Notes: generated by a model not told the origin, from the letters alone. Shown: positions 42,852 to 51,043, numbered from the stretch's first letter. The stretch is DNA of 64,000 bases from CAZVLQ01 sp964628185 (GCA_964628185.1 CAZVLQ010000004.1:41738-105737); one strand, 5' to 3'. Translations and numbers: made by a program.

Positions 42852-43295
42852 ATGTTTTCGGACATTGGGGTGCTGGCGCCGGATATTCCCCATGAGCCAG
42901 TCAAGGCGATTCCATTTCTGAAAACGTTTATTGAAGCCCGCGATGATGGCGATCTCATGCTGATCGGTTCCTCGCTGGGTGGCTATTATCCTAGAATCTT
43001 CAGTTGGCAGCACGCACATGGCGCAAGCTCTTGATTCGCTTTGCTATAGGGAAAAATGCTTATCACCAACAAGGTGACGACGAGTTTTTCCGTTACGCCC
43101 TTCAAATCAATATCTTACACCCTGCACGCACTTCCAACTGAGGATTCTAGGATTATGATTGATTACCGTGATACCAAACAGAGATATGATGATATTGGTC
43201 AGGTCGTGGTCTTTCCCGGCGGCTCGCACCGTTTCGACCATTTACAGGAATCGGAGAAACTGATACGCCAAACATATAATTCGATATACCTGTAG
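42852..43295 (+). pseudogene. Decayed YqiA-like esterase
   Basis: Two in-frame pieces, broken by stops near 43034, look like parts of the YqiA/UPF0227 alpha/beta hydrolase family. The first has LMLIGSSLGGYYPRI (nucleophile elbow GxSxG) and the last has the final VVFPGGSHRFDHL (catalytic His). The N-terminal strand with the HGF motif and the middle of the fold are missing. So the gene is a non-functional remnant after the AAA+ gene. Confidence 0.6.
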
Positions 43296-43302
43296 GTGAA
43301 TT

Positions 43303-43851
43303 ATGCGATCAAAGAGACAGGTGATGCAAGAGCATGGCGATACCGCTAACACACCGCTAAAAAAAGTGATTTCCGGCGGTCAAACCGGCGTGGATCGTGC
43401 GGCGCTGGATGTGGCGATGGCGCTTGGAATTGCTGTTGGCGGCTGGTGCCCTCGCGGGCGCAGAGCGATGGATGGCGAGATTCCGGTCAAATACCCGTTG
43501 ATTGAAACCCAAGGAAAATCCTATCAGACACGCACGAAATGGAATGTGCGCGATTCCGATGCCACCCTGATCATCTGTCGCGATGATCCAGCCGGTGGCA
43601 CGGCACTGACCATTAAATACTGCGAGCAACTGGGCAAGCCGTTTACAATCTGTCAGCTAAATCCTGCCGGAACCACTGAGGCAGTCGGGAAGATGCATGG
43701 CGCGGCAGACCCGGATTCACTGTTGCACTGGCTCCATTACTGTCATGTACAAGTGCTTAATGTGGCCGGGCCAAGAGAAGAAAAACATTGCCCGATTTAC
43801 GCACAGGCTTATGCCTTGCTGTCTGGATTGTTCCAGCTAACAGATAGATAG
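43303..43851 (+). CDS. YpsA/Moco-carrier-like Rossmann protein (PF12694 type)
   Basis: 182 residues. Near residue 20 is KKVISGGQTGVDRAALD, and later GGWCPRGRRAMDGEIP and WNVRDSDATLII, which mark the 'putative molybdenum carrier' (cpYpsA/LOG-like) family. Members bind nucleotides or the molybdenum cofactor. Some relatives with SLOG folds sense NAD- or nucleotide-derived signals in defence. The start could also be the ATG at 43324. It stands alone between a pseudogene and a toxin-antitoxin pair. Confidence 0.78.
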   Translation: MRSKRQVMQEHGDTANTPLKKVISGGQTGVDRAALDVAMALGIAVGGWCPRGRRAMDGEIPVKYPLIETQGKSYQTRTKWNVRDSDATLIICRDDPAGGTALTIKYCEQLGKPFTICQLNPAGTTEAVGKMHGAADPDSLLHWLHYCHVQVLNVAGPREEKHCPIYAQAYALLSGLFQLTDR

Positions 43852-43899
43852 TTTAATAAAAAAACCAAAAATCAGCTTTTCATTTTTTGCTGCATACGA

Positions 43900-44304
43900 T
43901 TATACCCAATTCTCCAGCCGTAGCCCCGGAACGCGCTCAAACTCCGCTATATTATTGGTCACCAGAATCAGTCCCATTGATCTTGCGTGGCCTGCGATCA
44001 TCATATCATAAGGGCCAATAGGGTGGCCGATATTATATAGCTCCGCCCTGAGTTGGCCGAAATGTTCCGCGGCATGCTCTCCAAATGCAGCGACTTCCAT
44101 ACGTGCAACCAGTCCGTTGATATCCGCCAGGTTGCGTTCTGTTTGGGAGGAGCGTTCGGCGCCATAAATAAGTTCGCCAAGTGAAACAGAAGAAATGCAC
44201 ATCTGCCCTTCATGCCTCTTGAACAGCTCGCGCACCTGCGATGGTCGATTCTTGATCGTATAAATCACGATATTGGTATCCAGCATGTATTTCAGCATAG
44301 TCAA
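43900..44304 (-). CDS. vapC: VapC toxin (PIN domain)
   Basis: 134 residues, type II toxin RNase. MLDTNIVIYTIKNRP (first Asp), SLGELIYGAERS (Glu), GPYDMMIAGHAR and LVTNNIAEF (Asp residues) match the VapC family. The ATG overlaps the antitoxin stop. Partner is the VapB at 44301. Confidence 0.92.
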   Translation of the reverse strand: MTMLKYMLDTNIVIYTIKNRPSQVRELFKRHEGQMCISSVSLGELIYGAERSSQTERNLADINGLVARMEVAAFGEHAAEHFGQLRAELYNIGHPIGPYDMMIAGHARSMGLILVTNNIAEFERVPGLRLENWV

Positions 44305-44537
44305 AGGGGTTCCCGCTGCTGATCTCCCGGCTGATCACGATCAACCATGAAATCATCCGATACGCCCGGCCCGTCAAACCAGTAATCCCAGGATTCGCCA
44401 GCCGGAGTAATGATCCGGGTATTGCCGACGGCAACAATTTCCACCTTCTTGATGGTTTCCGGAAAAGCCACTGCTTTAGGCAATCGGACAGCCTGAGTTC
44501 GATTGCTTTTGAATACTGTAGTGTTTGCTGATTTCAT
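44301..44537 (-). CDS. vapB: VapB antitoxin (AbrB/SpoVT-type)
   Basis: 78 residues from the second of two ATGs after GGAGGT. The N-terminal swapped-hairpin DNA-binding fold shows TVFKSNRTQAVRLPKAVAF, typical of VapB. The C-terminal stretch (WDYWFDGP) would block VapC. An operator-like inverted repeat lies upstream at 44580. Confidence 0.9.
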   Translation of the reverse strand: MKSANTTVFKSNRTQAVRLPKAVAFPETIKKVEIVAVGNTRIITPAGESWDYWFDGPGVSDDFMVDRDQPGDQQREPL

Positions 44538-44579
44538 CATAACCTCCATCGTCCATAGCTCAATAATAATGGAAGGTGT

Positions 44580-44600
44580 GGATATATCAACAGTATATCC
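44580..44600 (-). promoter_or_regulatory. Candidate VapBC operator
   Basis: GGATATA-N7-TATATCC, a perfect 7+7 inverted repeat about 43 bases upstream of vapB. The site fits autorepression by the VapBC complex. Confidence 0.5.
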
Positions 44601-44730
44601 ATCGTGCGTATCGCAGGAAACTCTCCAAACGCCGCCGTAAGGTATCCGGAAATAGCCTCCGGACTGTCCAGGTATTCACTTTGCTTTCATAGCTCGATCA
44701 TTGGTCATTCAACCCTATGCGAGTTTGATT

Positions 44731-44768
44731 TATAATACGCCAGCGTCTAAGATACCAATATCTGGTAT
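44731..44768 (+). promoter_or_regulatory. parDE promoter (-10) and operator
   Basis: A perfect -10 TATAAT at 44731-44736 is followed by ATACCA-N5-TGGTAT (44752-44768), a 6+6 inverted repeat, 18 bases before the parD ATG. The -35 is weak. The repeat is the likely ParD binding site. Confidence 0.55.
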
Positions 44769-44785
44769 ATGTGAGGTGCGCTTTC

Positions 44786-45025
44786 ATGGCTAAAAATACA
44801 AGTGTTTCCCTGAATGCTCATTTTGATGCGTTTATTACTGAACGGGTGAAAAACGGGCGATACGGTTCGGCCAGTGAAGTCATACGGGCAGGGTTACGGC
44901 TGCTTGAATCCAGTGAAACCAAACTGGACGCGCTGCGAACCATGCTTTCAGAGGGTGAAAATAGCGGTTTTGCGGATTATTCCTACGAGAAACTCATACA
45001 ACAGCTTGATGGCAAAACGCCTTGA
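44786..45025 (+). CDS. parD: ParD-type antitoxin
   Basis: 79 residues from the ATG at 44786. The ribbon-helix-helix region (NTSVSLNAHFDAFITERV, then GRYGSASEVIRAGLRLLE) is typical of ParD. The C-terminal half wraps the toxin. The stop overlaps the parE start. Confidence 0.9.
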   Translation: MAKNTSVSLNAHFDAFITERVKNGRYGSASEVIRAGLRLLESSETKLDALRTMLSEGENSGFADYSYEKLIQQLDGKTP

Positions 45026-45318
45026 CGCCCGCATACAGGATTACGGCCAAAGCGCAAAGTGATCTTGTTTCGATTGGACGTTTTACTGAAAAAGAATGGG
45101 GCGTGACGCAAAGGAATTTCTACCTTCAACAACTGGATCATTGTTTCTCGCAGATCGCCGAAAATCCGGCGCTTGGCATGGCTTGTAATTTTATTGCCAG
45201 CGGATACCGCAAGTTTCCGCAAGGCAGCCACGTCATCTTTTACAAACAAGGTACGGACCAGGTTATCGAAATCATCCGAGTGCTGCACAAATCCATGGAT
45301 GTTGAATCAAAGGTTTAA
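45022..45318 (+). CDS. parE: ParE-type toxin
   Basis: 98 residues starting from TTG 45022 (TTGA overlap). RelE/ParE fold signs include YRITAKAQSDLVSIGRFTEK and a late VIFYKQGTDQVIEIIRVLHKSMD. ParE poisons gyrase. It ends four bases before the convergent FtsZ-like gene. Confidence 0.9.
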   Translation: MTPAYRITAKAQSDLVSIGRFTEKEWGVTQRNFYLQQLDHCFSQIAENPALGMACNFIASGYRKFPQGSHVIFYKQGTDQVIEIIRVLHKSMDVESKV

Positions 45319-45322
45319 ACTC

Positions 45323-46186
45323 TCAGTCAGATTCCTCTGCCAGAATCTCCACGCATTGATCCACACATTCGTTGCAAATAAAGACCATCGGGCCGGTGAT
45401 CAACCGTTTAACTGCGGATTGGGGTTTGCCGCAAAATGAGCAATAGGAATCATTAGGGGCCGACTCCTCTCCCTGAGATTCAGCATTATCAGTGGAATTG
45501 AGACGGGAACAGGGGTTGGATGTGGTTGTAAAACCGTTGGATTGATCCGGAAATAAAGAGAATCCTTTGGGCAGATTGCTCAGAAGTTCCCCGGTGAGTT
45601 CCCCATGTTCCGCGATCATCGCCACCATTTCCGCCACCGCCGTATCCACGCGTCTGAATGCCGCACGCATGGATGTGTCTTCTGCGGATGCCTTGATCAA
45701 GTCCTGATTGTTCACGCAGATGACGGAATCCGTATGGCCGGCTAACAGTTCCATCCCCTTCCGCGCTTCTCTGGCTCGCTGTTCTCCCTCAAAGCGAAAG
45801 GGGATAGTCGCCACAGCCCAAACGGTCAGTCCGCACTGCTTTGCTATGCGGGCAATCTCCGGCGTGGCATACGAACCCGTCATTCCTCCCACCCCGGCTA
45901 CGAGGACAACAGCATCCATGCCGTCCAGCAAGTTTTTGAAATCAGGTTCTCTTTGCGCAACATCCCCTTGCATCGTTTCGGGTGAATTCTTCGGGGCATC
46001 CAGATAAACCTTATGCTGAATCTTCGATTTTTTAATCGCCATCTGGTCCCGGTTCACGGCAATCAAGCGGGCAACAGGGGCATTCCCCTTTAATATCTCA
46101 TTGAGGGTATTCATTCCGCCGCCGCCAACGCCAACCAGAGCCACCTTCTTGTTTATGGGCGCATGAGCGTCTGTGTTGCTATGCAT
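45323..46186 (-). CDS. FtsZ/tubulin-like GTPase domain fused to a ClpX-type zinc finger
   Basis: 287 residues, two parts. Residues 14-195 follow the N-terminal nucleotide domain of FtsZ: GVGGGGMN (19-26), a tubulin-type G-box variant VAGVGGMTGS (96-105) and TIPFRFEGEQRAREA. The T7 loop region with the NxDxxD catalytic aspartates, which FtsZ needs to hydrolyse GTP in the next subunit, is missing and no C-terminal tubulin domain follows. After a polar linker, residues 249-282 form a ClpX zinc-binding domain: CSFC at 249-252 and CNEC at 271-274, with GPMVFICNECVD as in ClpX. AGGAGGCAG precedes the ATG. I know of no named family with this pairing. Confidence 0.8.
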   Translation of the reverse strand: MHSNTDAHAPINKKVALVGVGGGGMNTLNEILKGNAPVARLIAVNRDQMAIKKSKIQHKVYLDAPKNSPETMQGDVAQREPDFKNLLDGMDAVVLVAGVGGMTGSYATPEIARIAKQCGLTVWAVATIPFRFEGEQRAREARKGMELLAGHTDSVICVNNQDLIKASAEDTSMRAAFRRVDTAVAEMVAMIAEHGELTGELLSNLPKGFSLFPDQSNGFTTTSNPCSRLNSTDNAESQGEESAPNDSYCSFCGKPQSAVKRLITGPMVFICNECVDQCVEILAEESD

Positions 46187-46365
46187 ATCTGCCTCCTGAT
46201 TTTTATTGAAAGCCTAACGGGTATTGCGTCATCCAGTGTCGCATTGAAACGAAGCGGTGCAATGACGTGAATTTCGGCGGGATTGTCCTGAACAAAAACA
46301 GTGCGACACCCGTTGACGCTGTGCTGCGTATCCTCCTCACTCCATCACACAGGAGGAGGTTTAAT

Positions 46366-46587
46366 ATGAGAATTCTAACGATGTTTATTTTCACCCTGGC
46401 CGTTGCGCTGCCGGGTTGTTCGTCGACATCAGATACAGCATCCAAACAGGAATCAGGAGCGCATCCGGCAGCAAACGCAAAGGTGTCAAAACCTGCGATG
46501 CAGGCCGATAATCCGATTCAACTGGACGGGATTCACTTTGGCATGCATACCGCCGAGTTCAAGCCGGAAAACAGGCGAATCGCATGA
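46366..46587 (+). CDS. Small lipoprotein, unknown
   Basis: 73 residues. The ATG at 46366 follows AGGAGGAGGT; the open frame upstream is not coding. A lipoprotein signal ends in LPGC. The mature part is short and polar. The stop overlaps the next gene start (ATGA). No known function. Confidence 0.72.
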   Translation: MRILTMFIFTLAVALPGCSSTSDTASKQESGAHPAANAKVSKPAMQADNPIQLDGIHFGMHTAEFKPENRRIA

Positions 46588-47582
46588 TGATCGCCAAAGA
46601 GGATATTCAACGCCTGATGGCAGCGGATATTGGCGCATTGCCGCTGGTCCATGATGGCGCCGTGGTCTTCAATCTCAAGTCCGGCCAGTTCACCAGGCAG
46701 ACAATCCATGATGTGCTGCACCCGCAGGATGCGGACGATGTGGTTTGTCTGTGCGATCCGGGGATTCAGCCAGGGAGTCGCCCCTATCCACAACCGGTTG
46801 ATATGTCCCGGTTCAGAAAGCTGAATCAGGATGAATTGAAAAAAGGATTTCATTTTAACAATCTCACATTCGAGTCCGACTGTTCCGGCGGCATGCTCAC
46901 CATTTTCTACAAAAACGAGCCGGTCTATGAGGAGCCCGTTTACCTTCAGCTTCACTGTGATGACGATGAACCGGATGAACAACTGGAGGCATCCGCCTTT
47001 TTTGAAAATCGCATGAATACGTTACATGCCGCCCTGAAAACAGTCTATGGGAAAACGGCGCGCCTGGAGTGCCGCACCGGTTATCCCGTCATACGGGTGA
47101 CACAGGACATCGCCGACTGGTTGAACGATCAAATTGAGGACTCGTTTGACGATCACCGCGACAATCTGCTGGCCGCCCTGAAGCTGCTGTTGCAGGCGGG
47201 GGATGCGTCCGCGTTGGACAACTTCATCGGGATGGTATCCGACCCCGTGGATGATGTGGATGCCGTGGTGGACGCGCTGTTTCCGGAATATATCAACTTT
47301 TGCGACATCTCCGCCGGTTATCGAACCGCCCTCTGGGATGGCATGGTCGCCGTGTATCAGTATTTCAGCCCGAATATGGAATATGACGCGCTCATCGAGC
47401 GGATTCAGAAACGCTTTGAGCAGGATGAGTTCAGGGAGTTTAAGGAGTATGACATCGCAATCACCTCCGCTGCTTCCACAATGATTTTGCTGAACCATAT
47501 ATTGCGCGACCCAACCATCGCCTGCCGCCGGGAACTGGCTATTGCCATGCTCTGCTTCGCCCTGAAGTATGGGATGTTCTGA
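46584..47582 (+). CDS. Unknown 332-residue protein
   Basis: Acidic, soluble protein with no recognisable motif. Cysteines are scattered (VVCLCD). The C-terminal half is helix-rich. It overlaps the lipoprotein gene by four bases and shares its last base with the PQ-loop gene, so the three form an operon. Two ATGs at the start are both possible. Function cannot be stated. Confidence 0.7.
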   Translation: MMIAKEDIQRLMAADIGALPLVHDGAVVFNLKSGQFTRQTIHDVLHPQDADDVVCLCDPGIQPGSRPYPQPVDMSRFRKLNQDELKKGFHFNNLTFESDCSGGMLTIFYKNEPVYEEPVYLQLHCDDDEPDEQLEASAFFENRMNTLHAALKTVYGKTARLECRTGYPVIRVTQDIADWLNDQIEDSFDDHRDNLLAALKLLLQAGDASALDNFIGMVSDPVDDVDAVVDALFPEYINFCDISAGYRTALWDGMVAVYQYFSPNMEYDALIERIQKRFEQDEFREFKEYDIAITSAASTMILLNHILRDPTIACRRELAIAMLCFALKYGMF

Positions 47583-47782
47583 TGGTTGATTTCTGGCAGG
47601 CCGCAGCGGCATTCGCAGGCATCATCTATACAGTGGGCAATATCCATCAGCTTCGGCTCACCCTGAAAACACGCAAGACGGACGGATTATCACTGCCGCA
47701 ATGGTTGATGTTCCTCGGTGCATCCATAGTCCTGACTGCCTATTACGCGCATACAGCCTGCACTATTCATGAATCGCCGTGA
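47582..47782 (+). CDS. Short PQ-loop (SemiSWEET-like) membrane protein
   Basis: 66 residues. A PQ-loop-like motif is visible in KTRKTDGLSLPQWLMF. SemiSWEETs have three helices in 85-90 residues; this one has two or so and ends early, so it may be truncated or a shorter variant. It is the last gene of the three-gene unit. Confidence 0.65.
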   Translation: MVDFWQAAAAFAGIIYTVGNIHQLRLTLKTRKTDGLSLPQWLMFLGASIVLTAYYAHTACTIHESP

Positions 47783-48115
47783 AGATTGCGCAGGGCATTT
47801 GTTTGCAACGGATTCCGAGGAAGGAGTGCGTAGCCGTGCATACGGACGACCGACGAGGGATTCGGTGCGGTCAAAGGAACAAGCAAGGGCGCGGCAGCAT
47901 TTATGAATAGTGCAGGCCAACTCAGTGGATGATGTTTTCCGTTCCAGTCATCGGCACAGCCTGCTGCGCGATGCTTTCCATTCTGATTGTCCGGTTCAGA
48001 AGTGGTGGCGAAGCATTGCTTATTGTCAAAACATCTGGTTGCAGTGGCGATCATCCCGATTGACATATTAAACCATTATTAGCTAAGATGTGTTTCCGGT
48101 TCATTGGAGGTCGTT
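47783..48115. other. Gap of about 330 bases without a gene; promoter of the second Phd-VapC at its right end
   Basis: No convincing reading frame or RNA gene is seen between 47783 and 48055. At the right end TTGACA (48060-48065), an 18-base spacer and TAAGAT (48084-48089) form a promoter. TTAGCTAA (48079-48086) overlaps its -10, exactly the arrangement of the first Phd-VapC module. Confidence 0.6.
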
Positions 48116-48352
48116 ATGAAACAGGTGAATATGCATGAGGCCAAGACCAACCTGTCGCGTTTAATTGATGAAGTTGAGCATGGCGAGGAAGTGATTATCG
48201 CCCGCCATAACCGGCCGGTGGCCAAGCTGGTGATGATTTCTCATTGCGCCCGAAAGCCCGGCAGCATGAAGGGAGAGATCAGAATGGCGGATGATTTCAA
48301 TGCTCCTTTGCCTGATAACATGCTGCTCGACTTTGAAGGGCGTTCATCGTGA
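48116..48352 (+). CDS. Phd/YefM-type antitoxin (second module)
   Basis: 78 residues from the ATG at 48116, which is preceded by GGAGGTCGTT (a TTG at 48104 is less likely). MKQVNMHEAKTNLSRLIDEV and GEEVIIARHNRPVAKLV are nearly the same as in the antitoxin at 25646. The tail (MADDFNAPLPDNM) is also shared. The stop overlaps the toxin start. Confidence 0.9.
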   Translation: MKQVNMHEAKTNLSRLIDEVEHGEEVIIARHNRPVAKLVMISHCARKPGSMKGEIRMADDFNAPLPDNMLLDFEGRSS

Positions 48353-48726
48353 ATTTGTTACTGGATACACATGCTTTGCTGTGGTGGCTGGCGGATGACC
48401 CAAAGCTGAGTCCAAAGTCGCACGAATTGATTGCGAATCCGGTCAATCAGGTTGCAGTCAGTGCCGTTAGTGGATGGGAAATCGGTATCAAACAGGCGCT
48501 GGGGAAGCTGGGTGTTGACCCGGAACGTGTGCTGGCCGAAGTGCAGGATAATGGATTTACTCTGCTCAATGTGAATTTCAAACACGGGCTTGCCGCAGGT
48601 GTGCTGCCGCCGCATCACCGCGACCCGTTTGATCGCATGCTCATCGCCCAGGCGCAATGCGAGGGATTGAAGCTAATCAGTATCGACGAGGCCTTTGCCG
48701 ATTATGATGTCGATGTTCTTTGGTGA
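48349..48726 (+). CDS. PIN-domain toxin (VapC-like, second Phd-VapC module)
   Basis: 125 residues. LLDTHALLWWLADD, SGWEIGIKQALGKL and HHRDPFDRMLIAQAQ mirror the first PIN toxin. The start is a GTG at 48349 in the antitoxin stop region (GTGA). The toxin is expected to be an RNase. Confidence 0.9.
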   Translation: MNLLLDTHALLWWLADDPKLSPKSHELIANPVNQVAVSAVSGWEIGIKQALGKLGVDPERVLAEVQDNGFTLLNVNFKHGLAAGVLPPHHRDPFDRMLIAQAQCEGLKLISIDEAFADYDVDVLW

Positions 48727-48864
48727 AAGCTGCTAATGGGCTCAGAGAGAACCCGGCATTTGTAAACAGGAGAAGAGGAAATGACCGCCCCCGTCCAAAT
48801 CGCGTTGCCATTGTCGCATCATCTTAAGCATATGATCTGATAAAGGGAAGTGGGGAGTGAGAAC

Positions 48865-50136
48865 ATGAATAAGAAAACCGAAGCCGGTTTTAAGATAATG
48901 AAGTTTTTTGACGATGCTCGTTATGAAAGCTTCACGCACGAGGCCGTTGTTCATGGCAGGCCTCTAATAAACTATTACAAACATGTATTGGATAATGACA
49001 CGAAGCTTTTGACTCATTGGATCTGTTATGTCTCGGACAGGCAGATGCCTGCCCGGAAAATCTGGGAGGTAGGCGGATATGTGTATTCCGAAATGATTGA
49101 TGCGTTCAAGAAGAAAGGCTTGGAGGTTCTTGATTCCAATAGGGAAGAGAGCTTTTTCTTTTTGGGTAAAGAAGGTTGGGGATTCGCCTCCCAGTCTGAG
49201 GGGAATTCCCGGACGAAGGCATACGAGAAAAACCAGACAAGGACCAAAAAAAGGAATGTGTCATTCAGGTCTCGATACTATCCCTCTGATTTTTTCTCTT
49301 TTCTTGCGACTTTTCATTACCTCGAAAAATATCATGACAGGTGTTTTTCCAAGTTTATCGTCAGCCAAGTTAAAAAGCATCACAACAAGGAAGATTTTGT
49401 TGGCAGACTATTGTATTCATTATACCTGCTTACCTATCACGATATCGGGAGGCGCACAAAGGATCACCCGCAAGATGCGGATATCGGATGGGCCGAAAAT
49501 AAATCACAGAAAGTTAACAGCGCGCTTACAGATGAAGAGTTCGAAAGCGGCTTCATAAGCTTCTATAGGAACAATAAGAATAGCCGGAGATTCAGCCAGA
49601 AGCGTGCGTGGTGCGCACTGAGAGATTTTCTCAAACATCCAGAGTTCAGTGAACTTTTTCAAGCACTTCTGGTGGAAGGTGGGGTTGTAGATGAAGGTGT
49701 GTTCACAGAAATGTTGTCCCACCTGGAACTCCCGGGAGATGTATGGAATAACAATTCGACGTTCAGAGCCTGCCTTTGTGATGAAAAGGTTCTGGAAAAC
49801 CGTACCGACCCGTTGAATTATGTCCTCCGGAATGAATTTGAGAAAGCTAAGGGGTGGAAGGGCAACTACCCAGAGCAGTTTGATATAACGTATGATTTTA
49901 TTCCTAGGATGTGCGAAGTAGATAACTGCGACATTTGCCCGATTGGAGCAGCCATCAAAAGCGGTGCGAGAAAAGGCAAATGCTTCGAAAGTGTATGCAG
50001 CCCAGCCACAGGCAAGTTTTGCCCCGTTGCTCTTGCGTGTTGTGGATACAAAATGAAGTGTAAAGGCAAGAAGCTTTGTGATCTACTAAAAATACTTAAA
50101 TTTTCCACGCATGAAATTCTTGATGGAGTAGTTTGA
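48865..50136 (+). CDS. Unknown A/T-rich 423-residue protein with C-terminal cysteine cluster
   Basis: The base composition is visibly A/T-richer than its neighbours, a sign of transfer. The N-terminal two thirds are helical, aromatic and charged. The C-terminal 80 residues hold many cysteines: MCEVDNCDICPIG, then CFESVC, CPVALACC and CKGKKLC, which could form an Fe-S or zinc site. The ATG at 48865 has GGAG upstream. No family recognised; a defence or DNA-repair enzyme is a guess. Confidence 0.6.
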   Translation: MNKKTEAGFKIMKFFDDARYESFTHEAVVHGRPLINYYKHVLDNDTKLLTHWICYVSDRQMPARKIWEVGGYVYSEMIDAFKKKGLEVLDSNREESFFFLGKEGWGFASQSEGNSRTKAYEKNQTRTKKRNVSFRSRYYPSDFFSFLATFHYLEKYHDRCFSKFIVSQVKKHHNKEDFVGRLLYSLYLLTYHDIGRRTKDHPQDADIGWAENKSQKVNSALTDEEFESGFISFYRNNKNSRRFSQKRAWCALRDFLKHPEFSELFQALLVEGGVVDEGVFTEMLSHLELPGDVWNNNSTFRACLCDEKVLENRTDPLNYVLRNEFEKAKGWKGNYPEQFDITYDFIPRMCEVDNCDICPIGAAIKSGARKGKCFESVCSPATGKFCPVALACCGYKMKCKGKKLCDLLKILKFSTHEILDGVV

Positions 50137-50416
50137 CAAATGGGCTGGATCAAGCTTGTCACTTTTTTCCGGCGGGAAAAGCTCTCTGCTGTTTCGATGG
50201 CGCAATCCTCACGCCGGATATAGCGATGTCCCGTTGCTATGAACTCAGTTCAGGTCAGGTGACTTGCGTGGTCACGTTTTCAAATCGGGCGCCTTGGCGG
50301 TTGAACCTCAATCTGACCATCCCCGTCGGGCCATTCCGTTGCTGTCACGGCAATGACGGCACCACAGGTGCGCACCGCATGAGATAACAAGCAACCCTTT
50401 TCTGCTCCAGTTTGAA

Positions 50417-50707
50417 TCAGGCCGCTTTCCGAAACGTCACGCCAAGACCAAGACCGAAGGCATGCAGGATTGCCAACAGGCTGGAAAAACGGGGGTTCCC
50501 ATTGGGGCCAAGCGCCTTGTACACCGCTTCGCGGGTTAATCCGGCGCGCCGAGCCAGTTCAGTCATGCCGCCGATTGCATCTGCCGCCTCGCGCAGCGCC
50601 AGAAGAATGATGCGTTCGTCGCCATCCTCCATGGCCGCTTCGATATAAGCCGCAATCTCTTCCGGCGTATTCAGATAGTCCGATGTCTTGTATGCCGTGC
50701 TACCCAT
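50417..50707 (-). CDS. HigA-like (HI1420-family) antitoxin
   Basis: 96 residues from the ATG at 50707, which has GGAGGTTG upstream; the ATG lies inside the toxin's last codons. A short helix-turn-helix (MTELARRAGLTREAVYKAL) and the DGDERIILLALREAADA region match the addiction-module antidote family. Toxin-first order is as in higBA. Confidence 0.85.
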   Translation of the reverse strand: MGSTAYKTSDYLNTPEEIAAYIEAAMEDGDERIILLALREAADAIGGMTELARRAGLTREAVYKALGPNGNPRFSSLLAILHAFGLGLGVTFRKAA

Positions 50708-51032
50708 GATACAACCTCCAATATTTCTTCGCCTTGGCAATATCCGCATCCTGGCTGGATTTATCACCGCCACAAAGAAGGATAATGACTGTTTCGCCAT
50801 GCCATGCGTAATAAACGCGATACCCTTTGCCTTCCGGTATGCGCAGTTCTCTTACGCCATCGCCAACAGATTTCCAGTCACCTTCCAGCCCGAGAGAAAG
50901 CCGGTCAATTCGGTTCAGGATGCGCGCCTTTGCGCGGACATCGCGTAATTTTCCAATCCAGCGATCAAAAGGCACAAGCCCGCTTTCATCAGCATACTTC
51001 CTGATCTCCGGTATCTGTGAAATATAGTTCAC
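50700..51032 (-). CDS. HigB/HI1419-type RelE-like toxin
   Basis: 110 residues starting with GTG 51032. The signature FDRWIGKLRDVRAKARILNRIDRL and YRVYYAWHGETVIILLCGGDKSSQ are typical of phage-derived Gp49-like/HI1419 toxins. Precedes its antitoxin on the same strand with eight bases of overlap. Confidence 0.85.
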   Translation of the reverse strand: MNYISQIPEIRKYADESGLVPFDRWIGKLRDVRAKARILNRIDRLSLGLEGDWKSVGDGVRELRIPEGKGYRVYYAWHGETVIILLCGGDKSSQDADIAKAKKYWRLYHG

Positions 51033-51043
51033 AGAAGCGTGAA
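51028..51043 (-). promoter_or_regulatory. Inverted repeat at the toxin start
   Basis: TTCAC-N6-GTGAA covers the toxin GTG and the preceding bases. It is likely to be the operator of the toxin-antitoxin pair. Confidence 0.4.

Noticed and set aside
46220..46260. CATTG/CAATG inverted repeat upstream of the FtsZ-ClpX gene
   Set aside because: Only five pairs with a long spacer; too weak to call an operator.
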